Source: Kitasatospora phosalacinea
Lineage (GTDB): Bacteria > Actinomycetota > Actinomycetes > Streptomycetales > Streptomycetaceae
Assembly (NCBI RefSeq): GCF_000716545.1
Contig: NZ_JNWZ01000091.1
Span: 1-38,260, forward strand
Length of the DNA: 38,260 nt
Direction of reading: 5' to 3'
Shown: positions 30,326 to 38,158 of the stretch, piece by piece
How the letters are laid out: every line of letters starts with the position of its first letter
How positions within the stretch are numbered: position 1 is the first letter of the stretch
Notes under the pieces: model-generated
Told to the model about the DNA's origin: nothing
Databases searched by the model: none
What the model saw: the letters and a program-made list of their open reading frames with translations, nothing else
Translations under genes and position numbers: made by a program

Positions 30326-31768
30326 ATGACCGACAGCACCACCGTGCCCACCGCCGCCCCGACGGCCGCCGCGCCGCCCGGGCCGCACCGTGCCACCCTG
30401 CCGATCGTCCTCACCGGCGTGTTCCTCAGCGGGCTCGACTTCTTCATCGTCAACGTCGCCGTCCCCGCCATCCAGCGCGACCTGCACGCCACCGACGCCC
30501 AGATCCAACTGGTGGTCGCCGCCTACGCGTTGACGTACGGCATCGGCCTGATCACCGGCGGACGGCTCGGCGACCTGTTCGGGCGCCGACGCGTCCTCGC
30601 CCTGGGCATGGCCCTGTTCACCGTCGCCTCCGCGGCCGCCGGTGCCGCGCCCAGCGCCGAACTGCTGATCGCCGGAAGGGTGTTGCAGGGCGCCGCGGCC
30701 GCCCTGATGGCACCCCAGGTGCTCGGCGTCATCACCACCTCCTACCAGGGCCGGGCCCGCGCCCGGGCGATCAGCTGGTACGCCGCCGCGTCCGGGATCG
30801 CCGCCGTGTTCGGCCAGTTGATCGGCGGCGTGCTGATCCGCGCCGACCTGCTGGACCTCGGCTGGCGGGCCTGCTTCCTGGTCAACCTGCCGATCGGACT
30901 GGTCGCCGCGATCGCCGCCGCCCGGCTGCTGCCGGAGTCCAAGGCCCCCGGGCGGCCGCGCCTGGACCTGCGCGGCCTGCTGCTGGTGACCGCCGCGCTG
31001 ACCGCGATCTGCCTGCCGCTGATCGAGGGCCGCGAGCGGGGCTGGCCGCTGTGGACCTGGCTGCTGCTCGCCGCCGGGCCCCTGCTGCTCGCCGCGTTCG
31101 CCGCCCAGCAGCGCCGCCTGCGCCGCGACGGCGGCTCGCCCTCGATCGACCTGGCACTGTTCCGCGAACGCGCCTTCACCGCCGGGCTGGCCGCCCAACT
31201 CACCTTCTGGTCCTCGATGGCCTCCTACTTCCTGGTGTTCGCGCTCTACCTCCAGCAGGGCCGCCACCTCGCACCGATCGACTCCGGCCTGGTGTTCAGC
31301 GTGCTCGGCGTCGGCTACGTCGCCGCCTCCGCCAACGCCCGGCACCTGGCCGCCCGGATCGGCCGGCACGCCATCACCGTCGGCTGCGCGCTGCGCACGG
31401 CCGGGCTGCTGCTGGAACTCTGGGCGGTCGCCGACAGCACGCGCAGCCTGTGGTGGCTGGTGCCCGGCCTGCTGCTGGACGGCTGCGGCATGGGCCTGTC
31501 CTTCGCCCCGCTGACCGCCACCGTGCTGGCCCGCGTCCCCGCCGCGAGCGCGGGCTCGGCCGGCGGCGTGCTGACCACCGGACTGCAGATCGGCAACGCG
31601 CTCGGCGTCGCCCTGATCGGCCTGGTGTTCTACCGCGTCCTCGCCGACACCCCCGGCCCCGACGCCGTCCCGGCCGCGTTCCGGGCCTGCCTGCTGTACG
31701 TGCTGGCCGCCACCGCGCTGCTCGCGCTGGTCGTGCAGGCCCTGCCGGGCCGGGAGCGGCGGCCCTGA
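30326..31768 (+). CDS. MFS transporter, DHA2 (EmrB/QacA) family drug-type exporter
   Basis: This 480-residue membrane protein has AGGAG upstream of its ATG. Its 13-14 predicted membrane segments start at IVLTGVFLSGLDFFIVNVAVPAI, where the LDFFIVNVAVP stretch is the DHA2 motif in helix 1 (D with N/V at the usual spacing). Motif A GGRLGDLFGRRRVLALG follows helix 2, and RVLQGAAAALMAPQVLG (motif B) carries the conserved Arg. The C-terminal half has GLVFSVLGVGYVAAS and GCGMGLSFAPLT. These proton-driven antiporters export antibiotics, dyes or other amphipathic compounds. The preceding XRE regulator is a plausible ligand-responsive controller. The substrate is unknown. Confidence 0.92.
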   Translation: MTDSTTVPTAAPTAAAPPGPHRATLPIVLTGVFLSGLDFFIVNVAVPAIQRDLHATDAQIQLVVAAYALTYGIGLITGGRLGDLFGRRRVLALGMALFTVASAAAGAAPSAELLIAGRVLQGAAAALMAPQVLGVITTSYQGRARARAISWYAAASGIAAVFGQLIGGVLIRADLLDLGWRACFLVNLPIGLVAAIAAARLLPESKAPGRPRLDLRGLLLVTAALTAICLPLIEGRERGWPLWTWLLLAAGPLLLAAFAAQQRRLRRDGGSPSIDLALFRERAFTAGLAAQLTFWSSMASYFLVFALYLQQGRHLAPIDSGLVFSVLGVGYVAASANARHLAARIGRHAITVGCALRTAGLLLELWAVADSTRSLWWLVPGLLLDGCGMGLSFAPLTATVLARVPAASAGSAGGVLTTGLQIGNALGVALIGLVFYRVLADTPGPDAVPAAFRACLLYVLAATALLALVVQALPGRERRP

Positions 31769-31771
31769 CGC

Positions 31772-31821
31772 ACGGCGCCGGCCCGGGGCCCGTCGGTGCG
31801 GGCCCCGGGCCGGCGCCGTGG
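31772..31821. terminator. Very strong terminator hairpin after the MFS gene
   Basis: A perfect 21-bp stem (CACGGCGCCGGCCCGGGGCCC and complement) with an 8-nt loop starts 3 bp past the MFS stop. It may also act on transcripts arriving from the convergent DUF1684 gene. Confidence 0.9.
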
Positions 31822-31918
31822 CACGGGCTTCGGTGGCGTGCCACGAGTTCCGGTGGCGCGTCATGGACTTCGGTGCGGTGTCACGGACCTCGGTGGCGCG
31901 TCACGCACCGCCGCGACA
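31819..31918. repeat. Degenerate 20-bp tandem repeat, about five units
   Basis: Units begin at 31819, 31839, 31859, 31879 and 31899. The consensus is about GYGTCACGGACTTCGGTGGC. Adjacent or best-matching units share 14-17 of 20 positions, and the fifth is the most decayed. The array lies just after the MFS terminator and ends 8 bp before the stop codon of the convergent DUF1684 gene. The spacing is near two helical turns. No protein domain is encoded that I can recognise. Confidence 0.75.
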
Positions 31919-31926
31919 CGCCACCG

Positions 31927-32760
31927 TCACGGCTGCCCGCCACGCTCCAGCGGGATCCGCTCGCCCGCCTCGACCGCCGCCGGCAGGCGGTTCTCGGCGG
32001 GCGGCAGCGGGCAGGTCGCCAGGTCGGTGTAGGCGCAGGGCAGGTTGGTCGCCCGGTTGAAGTCGACCGTGACCCGGCCCTGCTCGTCCGGCGCCGGAAC
32101 GGTCAGTGCCCGGTTGGCGGCGTACGTGGTCACCCCCGAGGTGGCGTCGGTGAACAGCACCTGGAGGCTGCCCGGCAGGTGGCCGTTGAACGCGGTCAGC
32201 CGGTGCGTGCCGCCGTCGCCCGGCAGCGTGAACTCGATCTCGCCCGGCGAGTCGTACACGTGCTGCAGCCCCTCGACGGCCGCGCCGACGGTGACCGGGC
32301 GCGGCTCCGCGAACGGCAGGTAGCGGCCGGTCAGCGCCCAGCGCGGGTCCGGCGCGTACGCGGGGGTGCGGGTGAAGTCGCGCAGCAGCGGGTTGTCGGG
32401 GCGCCGGGGCCGGACGATGTCGTGGCCGCCGCGCTTGGCGACCTCGATCACCGCCTCGCCCGCCGTCGCGTACAGGCTGGCCCGCTCCGGCAGCACGCCG
32501 AAGTGGTGCCGGCCGCGCACCGGCTCGCCGTCCAGGACCAGCTCCTCGCCCTCGTCCAGCTCGACCCAGACCCCGTCCGGCCCGGTCCACCAGCTGCCCG
32601 GCGCGTCCGGGAAGCGGGCCGGCTCGGTGTCCAGCCAGTGCAGGGCGGTGACGGCGAGGAAACCGTGCGGGTCGGCCAGGGCGCGCTGGCTCGCCGCGTG
32701 CCACTCCTCCCACTCCCGGGTGAACTCGGCCGTGTCGAGGCTTTCCTGAGTAGTCGTCAT
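31927..32760 (-). CDS. DUF1684 domain protein in a sulfonate-type operon
   Basis: The product is 277 residues with a good ribosome binding site (AAGGAAGC). It contains the DUF1684 signature: HGFLAVTALHWLD near residue 33, a series of beta strands (GVWVELDEGEELVLDGEPV, RGGHDIVRPRRPDNPLL), then VDFNRATNLPCAYTDLATCP and PPAENRLPAAVEAGE at the end. The function of the family is unknown. No signal peptide is visible, so it is probably cytoplasmic. Its start codon overlaps the stop of the upstream flavin monooxygenase by 4 bp (ATGA), which ties it to that operon and suggests a role in the same organosulfur pathway. The two Cys residues in PCAYTDLATCP are conserved in the family as I recall it and could bind a ligand. 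Confidence 0.88.
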   Translation of the reverse strand: MTTTQESLDTAEFTREWEEWHAASQRALADPHGFLAVTALHWLDTEPARFPDAPGSWWTGPDGVWVELDEGEELVLDGEPVRGRHHFGVLPERASLYATAGEAVIEVAKRGGHDIVRPRRPDNPLLRDFTRTPAYAPDPRWALTGRYLPFAEPRPVTVGAAVEGLQHVYDSPGEIEFTLPGDGGTHRLTAFNGHLPGSLQVLFTDATSGVTTYAANRALTVPAPDEQGRVTVDFNRATNLPCAYTDLATCPLPPAENRLPAAVEAGERIPLERGGQP

Positions 32761-34145
32761 ATCGCTTCCTTCGTGCGGGTGTGGGTGACGGGCGGCAGGT
32801 CCAGGTGCTCGCGCAGGGTGCTGCCCTCGTACTCGGTGCGGAAGACGCCGCGCTCCTGGAGCAGCGGCACCACGGTGTCGGCGAACTCGTCCAAGCCGCC
32901 CGGGGTCAGGTGCGGGGCCAGGATGAAGCCGTCGCCGGCGTCCTCCTGGACGAAGCGGTTCAGCTCCTCGGCGACCCGGGCCGGGGTGCCGATGAAGGAC
33001 TGCCGGCCGCTCACCTCGATCACCAGGTCCCGGATGGAGAGGTTCTTCGCCTCGGCCAGCGCCCGCCACTCGCGGGCCACCGCCAGCGGGTCCCGATTCA
33101 TCCGGACCGAGGCCCGCCCCCGCGCCACGGTGTGCTCGCCGACCAGCGGGTCCACCTCCGGCAGCGGCCCCTCCGGGTCGTAGCCGGACAGGTCCCGGTT
33201 CCACACCTGCTCCAGCAGCTTGATCGCGGTCTGCCCGCTGACCTGCTGGCGGCGCACCACCTCGGCCTTCTCGTGGGCCTCCGCGTCGCTCTCGCCCAGC
33301 ACGAAGGTCACCGCGGGCAGGATCTTCAGGGAGTCGGGCGAGCGCCCGTACCGGGCCAGCCGGGCCTTCACGTCCGCGTAGAACGCCTTGCCCGCGTCCA
33401 GCGTCCCGTGCCGGGAGAAGATCGCGTCCGCCGAGGCGGCGGCGAACTCGCGGCCCTGCTCGGAGTCGCCCGCCTGGAAGATCACCGGACGTCCCTGCGG
33501 CGCGCGCGGCACGTCGAACCGGCCCGAGATGTCGAACTCGCTGCTGCGGTAGGAGAACTCGCCCGCCCGCGGATCGCCGAGGAACACCCCGGACGCCTGG
33601 TCGGCCAGCACCTCGTCCCCGCGCCAGGAGTCGAACAGCTGCCAGGACGCCTCCAGGAACTGCCGCGCCCGGGCGTACCTGTCCTCCTCGCGCAGGAAGC
33701 CGCCGCGCCGGAAGTTCTCCCCGGTGAACGCGTCCCAGGAGGTCACCACGTTCCACGCCGAGCGGCCCGCCGAGAGGTGGTCCAGCGACGCGAACTGCCG
33801 TGCCACCTCGTACGGTTCGTTGAACGTCGAGTTGATCGTGCCGGCCAGGCCGAGCCGGTCGGTGACCGCCGCCAGCGCCGCCAGTACGGTGAAGGTGTCC
33901 GGCCGGCCGACCACGTCCAGGTCGTAGATCCGGCCGTTCTGCTCGCGCAGCCGCAGGCCCTCGGCCAGGAACAGGAAGTCGAACTTGGCGCGCTCGGCGG
34001 TCCGCGCCAGGTGCGCGAAGGAGCTGAACTCGATCTGGCTGCCCGCCTGCGGGTCGCTCCACACCGTGGTGTTGTTCACGCCCGGGAAGTGCGCGGCCAG
34101 GTGGATCCGCTTGAGCGGCTTGCCGCTGCTGCTCTCGTTGCTCAT
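32757..34145 (-). CDS. LLM-class FMN-dependent monooxygenase, NtaA/SnaA/DszA family
   Basis: The product is 462 residues with AAGGAA before the ATG. It is a bacterial-luciferase-like TIM barrel of the NtaA/SnaA/DszA group: IHLAAHFPGVNNTTVWSDP, FDFLFLAEGLRLREQNGRIYDLDVVGRPDT, LGLAGTINSTFNEPYEVAR, LDHLSAGRSAWNVVTSW, and RPVIFQAGDSEQGREFAA. Relatives use FMNH2 from a separate reductase to oxidise nitrilotriacetate, dibenzothiophene sulfone or other carbon-sulfur and carbon-nitrogen compounds. Its position between a second LLM enzyme and a DUF1684 gene, behind a Cys-containing leader peptide, points to an organosulfur substrate. It starts 22 bp after the upstream LLM gene. Confidence 0.92.
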   Translation of the reverse strand: MSNESSSGKPLKRIHLAAHFPGVNNTTVWSDPQAGSQIEFSSFAHLARTAERAKFDFLFLAEGLRLREQNGRIYDLDVVGRPDTFTVLAALAAVTDRLGLAGTINSTFNEPYEVARQFASLDHLSAGRSAWNVVTSWDAFTGENFRRGGFLREEDRYARARQFLEASWQLFDSWRGDEVLADQASGVFLGDPRAGEFSYRSSEFDISGRFDVPRAPQGRPVIFQAGDSEQGREFAAASADAIFSRHGTLDAGKAFYADVKARLARYGRSPDSLKILPAVTFVLGESDAEAHEKAEVVRRQQVSGQTAIKLLEQVWNRDLSGYDPEGPLPEVDPLVGEHTVARGRASVRMNRDPLAVAREWRALAEAKNLSIRDLVIEVSGRQSFIGTPARVAEELNRFVQEDAGDGFILAPHLTPGGLDEFADTVVPLLQERGVFRTEYEGSTLREHLDLPPVTHTRTKEAI

Positions 34146-34167
34146 GTCGCTTGCTTTCCTTCGGAGT

Positions 34168-35436
34168 TCAGGCGGACGCGGCCGTCAGGGCGGCGTCGGC
34201 GGGAGCGGCCGCGGCGTAGCGGTTGGCGGGGCGCGGCAGGCCCAGCAGCCCGCGCAGGGTGGACGCCTCGTAGGCGGTGCGGAACAGCCCCCGGCGCTGC
34301 AGCTCCGGCACCAGGCCGCGGGTGATCCGCTCCAGGTCGTACGGCAGCGCGCCCGGCCGCAGCCGGAAACCGGTCAGCCCGGCCGCCGCGAACTCGACCA
34401 GCAGGTCGGCCAGTTCGGCGGGCGTGCCGGCGAACACCCGGGCGTCGCTGGTGTACTCGGCGCCCGCCGCCGCGTCCAGCCGCGCCAGCCGTTCGGCCGC
34501 CGCGCCCGGCCGCTCCTCCAAGAACACCACCAGGTCGGCGAAGACGTGCACCGTCTCCGCCTCCCGCCCGGCCTCCCGCTGGGCGGACCTGATCTCGGCC
34601 AGGATCGCCCGGGCGTCGTCCGCGTCGCGCGGCGTCACGAACGCCAGGTCGCTCGCCCGGCCCGCCAGCCGGAACGGCTCGCCGCGGTGGGCGAGGGCCG
34701 CGACCAGCGGCTGGCCCTGCGGCGGCCGGGGCGTGATGGACGGGCCGCGCACCGAGAACCGGGAGCCCTCGAAGTCGATGTAGTGCAGCTTGTCCCGGTC
34801 GATGAACCGGCCGGTCGCCGCGTCCCGGATCTCCGCGTCGTCCTCCCAGCTGTCCCACAGCCGGCGCAGCACCTCCACGTAGTCCTCGGCCTCGCCGAAC
34901 GCCTCGGCCAGCACGGCCCGCCCGGCGGGGGAGTCCAACTCCTCCAGCCGCAGCGCGCGCGGTTCGCGGCGGCCGAAGTGCGCGACCTCGTCGACCCGGG
35001 CCGACACCTTCACCCGCAGCCCGGCCCGGCCCTCGCTGACGAAGTCCAGGGTGGCCACCGCCTTCGACAGGTGGAACGGCTCGGTGTGCGTCACGATCGC
35101 CGTCGGCACCAGCCCGATGCGGCTGGTCAGCGGCGCGATCCGGGCCGCCACCAGCACCGCGTCCAGCCGGCCCCGGACCCGGTCGGTCCGCGCGTCCGGC
35201 TCGAACGGGTGCTCCGACTGCAGGCTGAGCCCGTCCTCGATGGTCAGCAGGTCGAGCAGGCCGTGCTCGGCCTCCGCCGCCAGGTCCGCCCAGTACCGGG
35301 CGGTGAACAACTCCTTCGGCCGGGCGTCCGGCTCCCGCCACGCGGCGGGGTGCCAGCCGGCGCCGTCCAGCGCGACGGCCAGGTGCAGGGGGGAGGCGGC
35401 GGGGGAGGACGGGGACGCTGCTGGGGATGCGGGCAT
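34168..35436 (-). CDS. LLM-class flavin-dependent monooxygenase
   Basis: The product is 422 residues from an ATG preceded by an AGGA; a GTG at 35457 would add seven residues but has no ribosome binding site. It is a luciferase-like TIM barrel: LHLAVALDGAGWHPAAWREP near residue 16, LLDLLTIEDGLSLQ, IGLVPTAIVTHTEPFHLSKAVATLDFVSEGRAGLRV, and a C-terminal TAYEASTLRGLLGL that closely parallels TEYEGSTLREHLDL in the neighbouring LLM enzyme. The two genes are therefore diverged paralogues. The N-terminus has a Ser/Pro/Ala run before the barrel. It is the first enzyme of the leftward operon. FMNH2 must come from a reductase; none is encoded within the operon. Confidence 0.9.
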   Translation of the reverse strand: MPASPAASPSSPAASPLHLAVALDGAGWHPAAWREPDARPKELFTARYWADLAAEAEHGLLDLLTIEDGLSLQSEHPFEPDARTDRVRGRLDAVLVAARIAPLTSRIGLVPTAIVTHTEPFHLSKAVATLDFVSEGRAGLRVKVSARVDEVAHFGRREPRALRLEELDSPAGRAVLAEAFGEAEDYVEVLRRLWDSWEDDAEIRDAATGRFIDRDKLHYIDFEGSRFSVRGPSITPRPPQGQPLVAALAHRGEPFRLAGRASDLAFVTPRDADDARAILAEIRSAQREAGREAETVHVFADLVVFLEERPGAAAERLARLDAAAGAEYTSDARVFAGTPAELADLLVEFAAAGLTGFRLRPGALPYDLERITRGLVPELQRRGLFRTAYEASTLRGLLGLPRPANRYAAAAPADAALTAASA

Positions 35437-35565
35437 GGCGGACCGGTTCCTGTTCACGGGGAGGGGCGTGCGAACGCGTCGGGGCGCGCACCGGGGGCGC
35501 GGCCGCCGGGACGCGGCGACGGAGAGGGGCGGCGGGGAGAGAGGGGGGCGTCCGAGAGGCCCGGC

Positions 35566-35685
35566 TCAGCGGGCCGGGCAGACCGGACAGGCCAGGCGGA
35601 CCGGGTGGGCCGGACAGAGCGCGGCGCTCACCCGCAGCAGGTCGACCGGCCGGTCGAGGTACACCTCGCGCTCCTGGGACCGCAC
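35566..35685 (-). CDS. Putative sulfur-responsive leader peptide of the leftward LLM operon
   Basis: This is a 39-codon open frame from GTG with GGGAGGTGG upstream at good spacing. The core EREVYLDRPVDLLRVSAALC is followed by PAHPVRLACPVCPAR with two more Cys. It matches the small actinomycete leader-peptide type (xHVDLxRVxSALC-like) that precedes sulfur-assimilation genes. Its ribosome binding site, start and core closely match those of the leader on the opposite strand at 35887-35970. Its Cys codons are TGT, TGT and TGC; TGT is rare in this genome. The 129 bp between its stop and the first LLM gene are C-rich, with no convincing terminator stem. Ribosome stalling at Cys codons could control the operon; this is inference. 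Confidence 0.75.
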   Translation of the reverse strand: MRSQEREVYLDRPVDLLRVSAALCPAHPVRLACPVCPAR

Positions 35686-35740
35686 CGCCGCCACCTCCCG
35701 TCCGCGTCTCGCGGCACCGCCCGGGTGCCGCCGTCCTCGC

Positions 35741-35770
35741 ACCGTAACCCCGCACCCGGGCCCGGCACAA
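35741..35770 (-). promoter_or_regulatory. Candidate promoter of the leftward organosulfur operon
   Basis: On the minus strand TTGTGC (35770-35765) and TACGGT (35746-35741) are separated by 18 bp. Transcription would start near 35734, about 49 nt before the leader peptide. Confidence 0.45.
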
Positions 35771-35786
35771 CGCTGTTCATACAGCG
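35771..35786. promoter_or_regulatory. Inverted repeat between the two divergent organosulfur promoters
   Basis: CGCTGT-TCAT-ACAGCG has perfect 6-bp arms. It abuts the -35 of the leftward promoter and lies 37 bp upstream of the -35 of the rightward one, a suitable place for a shared regulator. Confidence 0.4.
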
Positions 35787-35822
35787 GTAACGAACCACCG
35801 ACTCCGGCCCCGCGGACAGCCG

Positions 35823-35852
35823 TTGACATTCCGTTCGAGAGCGGCCTAGCTT
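35823..35852 (+). promoter_or_regulatory. Promoter of the rightward organosulfur operon
   Basis: TTGACA (35823-35828) and TAGCTT (35847-35852) are separated by 18 bp, a close match to the main vegetative sigma consensus. Transcription would start near 35859, about 28 nt before the leader peptide. Confidence 0.7.
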
Positions 35853-35886
35853 GACCGCGACGGGACGATCCGGGAGGTGGGCAGCG

Positions 35887-35970
35887 GTGCGGGCAGTGGA
35901 ACGCGCGATCTACCTCGACCGGCCCGTCGACCTCGAGCGCGTCAGCAGCGCGCTCTGTCCGGCCGGCTGA
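35887..35970 (+). CDS. Putative sulfur-responsive leader peptide of the rightward ssuD operon
   Basis: This is a 27-codon open frame from GTG with GGGAGG 9 bp upstream. The core ERAIYLDRPVDLERVSSALC ends PAG. Over 22 aligned residues it shares 18 with the leader encoded on the other strand at 35566-35685. The single Cys codon is TGT, four codons from the end. Only 51 bp separate its stop from the GNAT start, too little for a classical terminator attenuator, so stalling might act through translation or Rho. It has its own consensus promoter directly upstream. Confidence 0.8.
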   Translation: MRAVERAIYLDRPVDLERVSSALCPAG

Positions 35971-36021
35971 ACCCTCCGCAGCAGCACCGACGTTCATCCG
36001 CCGCACAGGAGCCGCACCGCC

Positions 36022-36774
36022 ATGAGCCAGCGCACCGTCCTGCCCGCCCCCGTCTCCACCGACGTCCTCGACAACCCGGCCTGGGCCGCCCTCACCGGCC
36101 CGCACGCGCACCTCGCCGAACGCGTCGGCCGCGCCGCCCGCTACCCCGTCGACGTCTCCCCGTTCACCGCGCTCGCCGACCCCGCCGACCCGCAGGCCTG
36201 GCGCGACCTCGCCGCGCTGGCCGGGCCGCCCGGCAGCACCACCCCCGTCACCGCCACCGACACCGCGCCCGAGGGCTGGGACGTCCTGGAGCACGGCCGC
36301 GGCACCCAGCTGGTCGCCACCGCCCTGCACACCGAACCCGCCCCCGACGCGGTCGAGCTGGGACCGGACGACGTCCCCGAGATCCTCGACCTGATCGCCC
36401 GCACCCGCCCCGGACCGTTCCTGCCCCGCACCATCGCCCTCGGCCGCTACCTCGGCCTGCGCCGGGACGGCCGCCTGATCGCGATGGCCGGCGAACGCCT
36501 GCGGCTGCCCGGCTGGACCGAGATCAGCGCCGTCTGCACAGACCCCGAGCACCGCGGCCGCGGCCACGCCACCCGCCTGGTGCGCGCCGTCGCCCACGGC
36601 ATCGAACAGCGCGGCGACACCCCGTTCCTGCACACCGCGGCCGACAACACCCCGGCGATCGCCCTGTACGAGTCGCTCGGCTTCACCCTGCGCCGCCACA
36701 CCGCGTTCCTGCTCGTCCGCACCCCGGCGCAGCCGTTGCCGGCGCTCACCCCGAACGGCGGCGACGCGCGATGA
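36022..36774 (+). CDS. GNAT family N-acetyltransferase
   Basis: The product is 250 residues with CAGGAG upstream of the ATG. The acetyl-CoA fold occupies the C-terminal half: LIARTRPGPFLPRTIALGRYLGLRRDGRLIAMAGERLR, the motif A loop VCTDPEHRGRGHATRLVRAVAHGI (Q/RxxGxG/A type) near residues 173-195, then LHTAADNTPAIALYESLGF. The N-terminal 90 residues are typical of the FR47-like subgroup. The gene starts behind a sulfur-type leader peptide and its stop overlaps the ssuD start (ATGA), so it is co-translated with an alkanesulfonate monooxygenase. It may acetylate a sulfonate-derived or cysteine-related amine; the substrate is unknown. Confidence 0.88.
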   Translation: MSQRTVLPAPVSTDVLDNPAWAALTGPHAHLAERVGRAARYPVDVSPFTALADPADPQAWRDLAALAGPPGSTTPVTATDTAPEGWDVLEHGRGTQLVATALHTEPAPDAVELGPDDVPEILDLIARTRPGPFLPRTIALGRYLGLRRDGRLIAMAGERLRLPGWTEISAVCTDPEHRGRGHATRLVRAVAHGIEQRGDTPFLHTAADNTPAIALYESLGFTLRRHTAFLLVRTPAQPLPALTPNGGDAR

Positions 36775-37856
36775 CCACCGCCTTCCACTGGTTCCTGCCG
36801 ACCGGCGGCGACGCCCGCGACCTGGGCGGCGCGGCCCACGGCACCGGCATCGGCGGCGCGTCCACCGCCGCCGCCCGCGCCGGCCGCCCCGCCACCCTCG
36901 GCTACCTCACCCAACTCGCCCAGGCGGCGGACCAGTTGGGCTACGAAGCGGTCCTCACCCCGACCGGCGCGCACTGCGAGGACGCCTGGATCACCACCGC
37001 CGCGCTGATCGCCGCCACCAGCCGGCTCAAGTTCCTGGTCGCCTTCCGCCCCGGCCTGGTCGAACCCGCGCTCGCCGCGCAGACCGCCGCCACCTTCCAA
37101 CGCCTCTCCGGCGGACGGCTGCTGCTCAACGTGGTGGCCGGCGGCAGCGACGCCGAACAGCGCGGCTACGGCGACCGGCTCGACCACGACGCCCGCTACG
37201 CCCGGGCCGGCGAGTTCCTCGACGTGGTCCGCACCGCCTGGCGCGGCGCCCCGTACGACCACGCCGGCCCGCACTACCGGATCCAGGACGGGCAGTTGCG
37301 GCAGCCGCCCGAGCCCGCGCCCCGGATCTACTTCGGCGGCTCCTCCGACCCCGCGCTCGCCGTCTCCGCCCGGCACGCCGACACCTACCTGACCTGGGGC
37401 GAACCCGTCGAACAGGTCGCCGAGAAGATCGCCCGGGTGCGCGAACTCGCCGCCGCGCAGGGCCGCGCCCCGCGCTTCGGCCTGCGCGTGCACGTGCTGA
37501 GCCGGGCCACCGCCGCCCGCGCCCGCGAGGACGCGGAGGCGCTGCTGGCCGGCCTCGACGACACCGCGATCGCCGCCGGCCAGCAGCGCCTGCGCACCCT
37601 GGAGTCCGTCGGCCAGCAGCGGATGCTCGACCTGCACGGCGGCCGCCGCGACCGCCTCTGGATCGCCCCCAACCTGTGGGCCGGCATCGGCCTGGTGCGC
37701 GGCGGAGCGGGCACCGCCCTGGTCGGCAGCCACCGCGAGGTCGCCGACCGCCTCGCCGAGTACCGCGACGCGGGCATCGACGAGTTCGTCCTCTCCGGCT
37801 ACCCCCACTTGGAGGAGGCCTACACCTTCGCCGAACACGTCCGCCCGCTGCTCTGA
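36771..37856 (+). CDS. ssuD: FMNH2-dependent alkanesulfonate monooxygenase SsuD
   Basis: The product is 361 residues. It matches E. coli SsuD along its whole length: FHWFLPTGGDARDLGG, GYLTQLAQAADQLGYEAVLTPTG followed by HCEDAW, RLKFLVAFRPGLVEP, PRIYFGGSSDPALAV, YLTWGEPVEQVAEKIARVR, and the highly conserved ESVGQQRMLDLHGG, ISPNLWAG-like APNLWAGIGLVRGGAGTALVG and GYPHLEEAY. The active-site Cys (Cys69, E. coli C54), the His in LRVHVL (H228) and the Arg in GLVRGGAG (R297) are kept. It releases sulfite from alkanesulfonates using FMNH2 and O2, a sulfur-scavenging step. The cognate reductase (SsuE) and ABC transporter (SsuABC) are not in the window. Its start overlaps the GNAT stop by 4 bp, and a terminator follows. 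Confidence 0.95.
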   Translation: MTTAFHWFLPTGGDARDLGGAAHGTGIGGASTAAARAGRPATLGYLTQLAQAADQLGYEAVLTPTGAHCEDAWITTAALIAATSRLKFLVAFRPGLVEPALAAQTAATFQRLSGGRLLLNVVAGGSDAEQRGYGDRLDHDARYARAGEFLDVVRTAWRGAPYDHAGPHYRIQDGQLRQPPEPAPRIYFGGSSDPALAVSARHADTYLTWGEPVEQVAEKIARVRELAAAQGRAPRFGLRVHVLSRATAARAREDAEALLAGLDDTAIAAGQQRLRTLESVGQQRMLDLHGGRRDRLWIAPNLWAGIGLVRGGAGTALVGSHREVADRLAEYRDAGIDEFVLSGYPHLEEAYTFAEHVRPLL

Positions 37857-37950
37857 CCCCCACCGGGGCCGGACTCCCCACCACCAGGGACGTTCGGCCC
37901 CTGCACCCGCCGCCCCGCCCCGCCGTACCGTGGAACCTCACCCGTAGGAC

Positions 37951-37982
37951 GGGCCGGCGGGGCCGTGACACCCCGCCGGCCC
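37951..37982 (+). terminator. Terminator after ssuD
   Basis: GGGCCGGCGGGG pairs perfectly with CCCCGCCGGCCC (12 bp, 8-nt loop), about 95 bp past the ssuD stop. Confidence 0.7.
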
Positions 37983-38065
37983 ACCGGGGAGGGCGCGGGC
38001 CCCGGCCGACCGGGCGGGCGGGCAGGCGGTCGTCCGGTGTTGTCGGGGTGTCAAGTCGCGCCTGT

Positions 38066-38077
38066 AACTTCCAAGTT
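38066..38077. promoter_or_regulatory. Short palindrome AACTTCCAAGTT
   Basis: Perfect 5-bp arms around CC lie 5 bp upstream of a TTGACA (38083-38088) that could be the -35 for the gene at the right edge. It is AT-rich compared with its surroundings. Confidence 0.3.
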
Positions 38078-38158
38078 GCGCATTGACACGAATGTGGCGG
38101 CGCGGACACCATGGACGCCGCCCACCGCCTGCCGACACCGTCCCGGAGCGATCAGAAC

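Noticed and set aside
35437..35565. A terminator-type attenuator between the leftward leader peptide and the first LLM gene
   Set aside because: The segment is C-rich and only short imperfect stems can be drawn; no hairpin followed by a T-run is visible.
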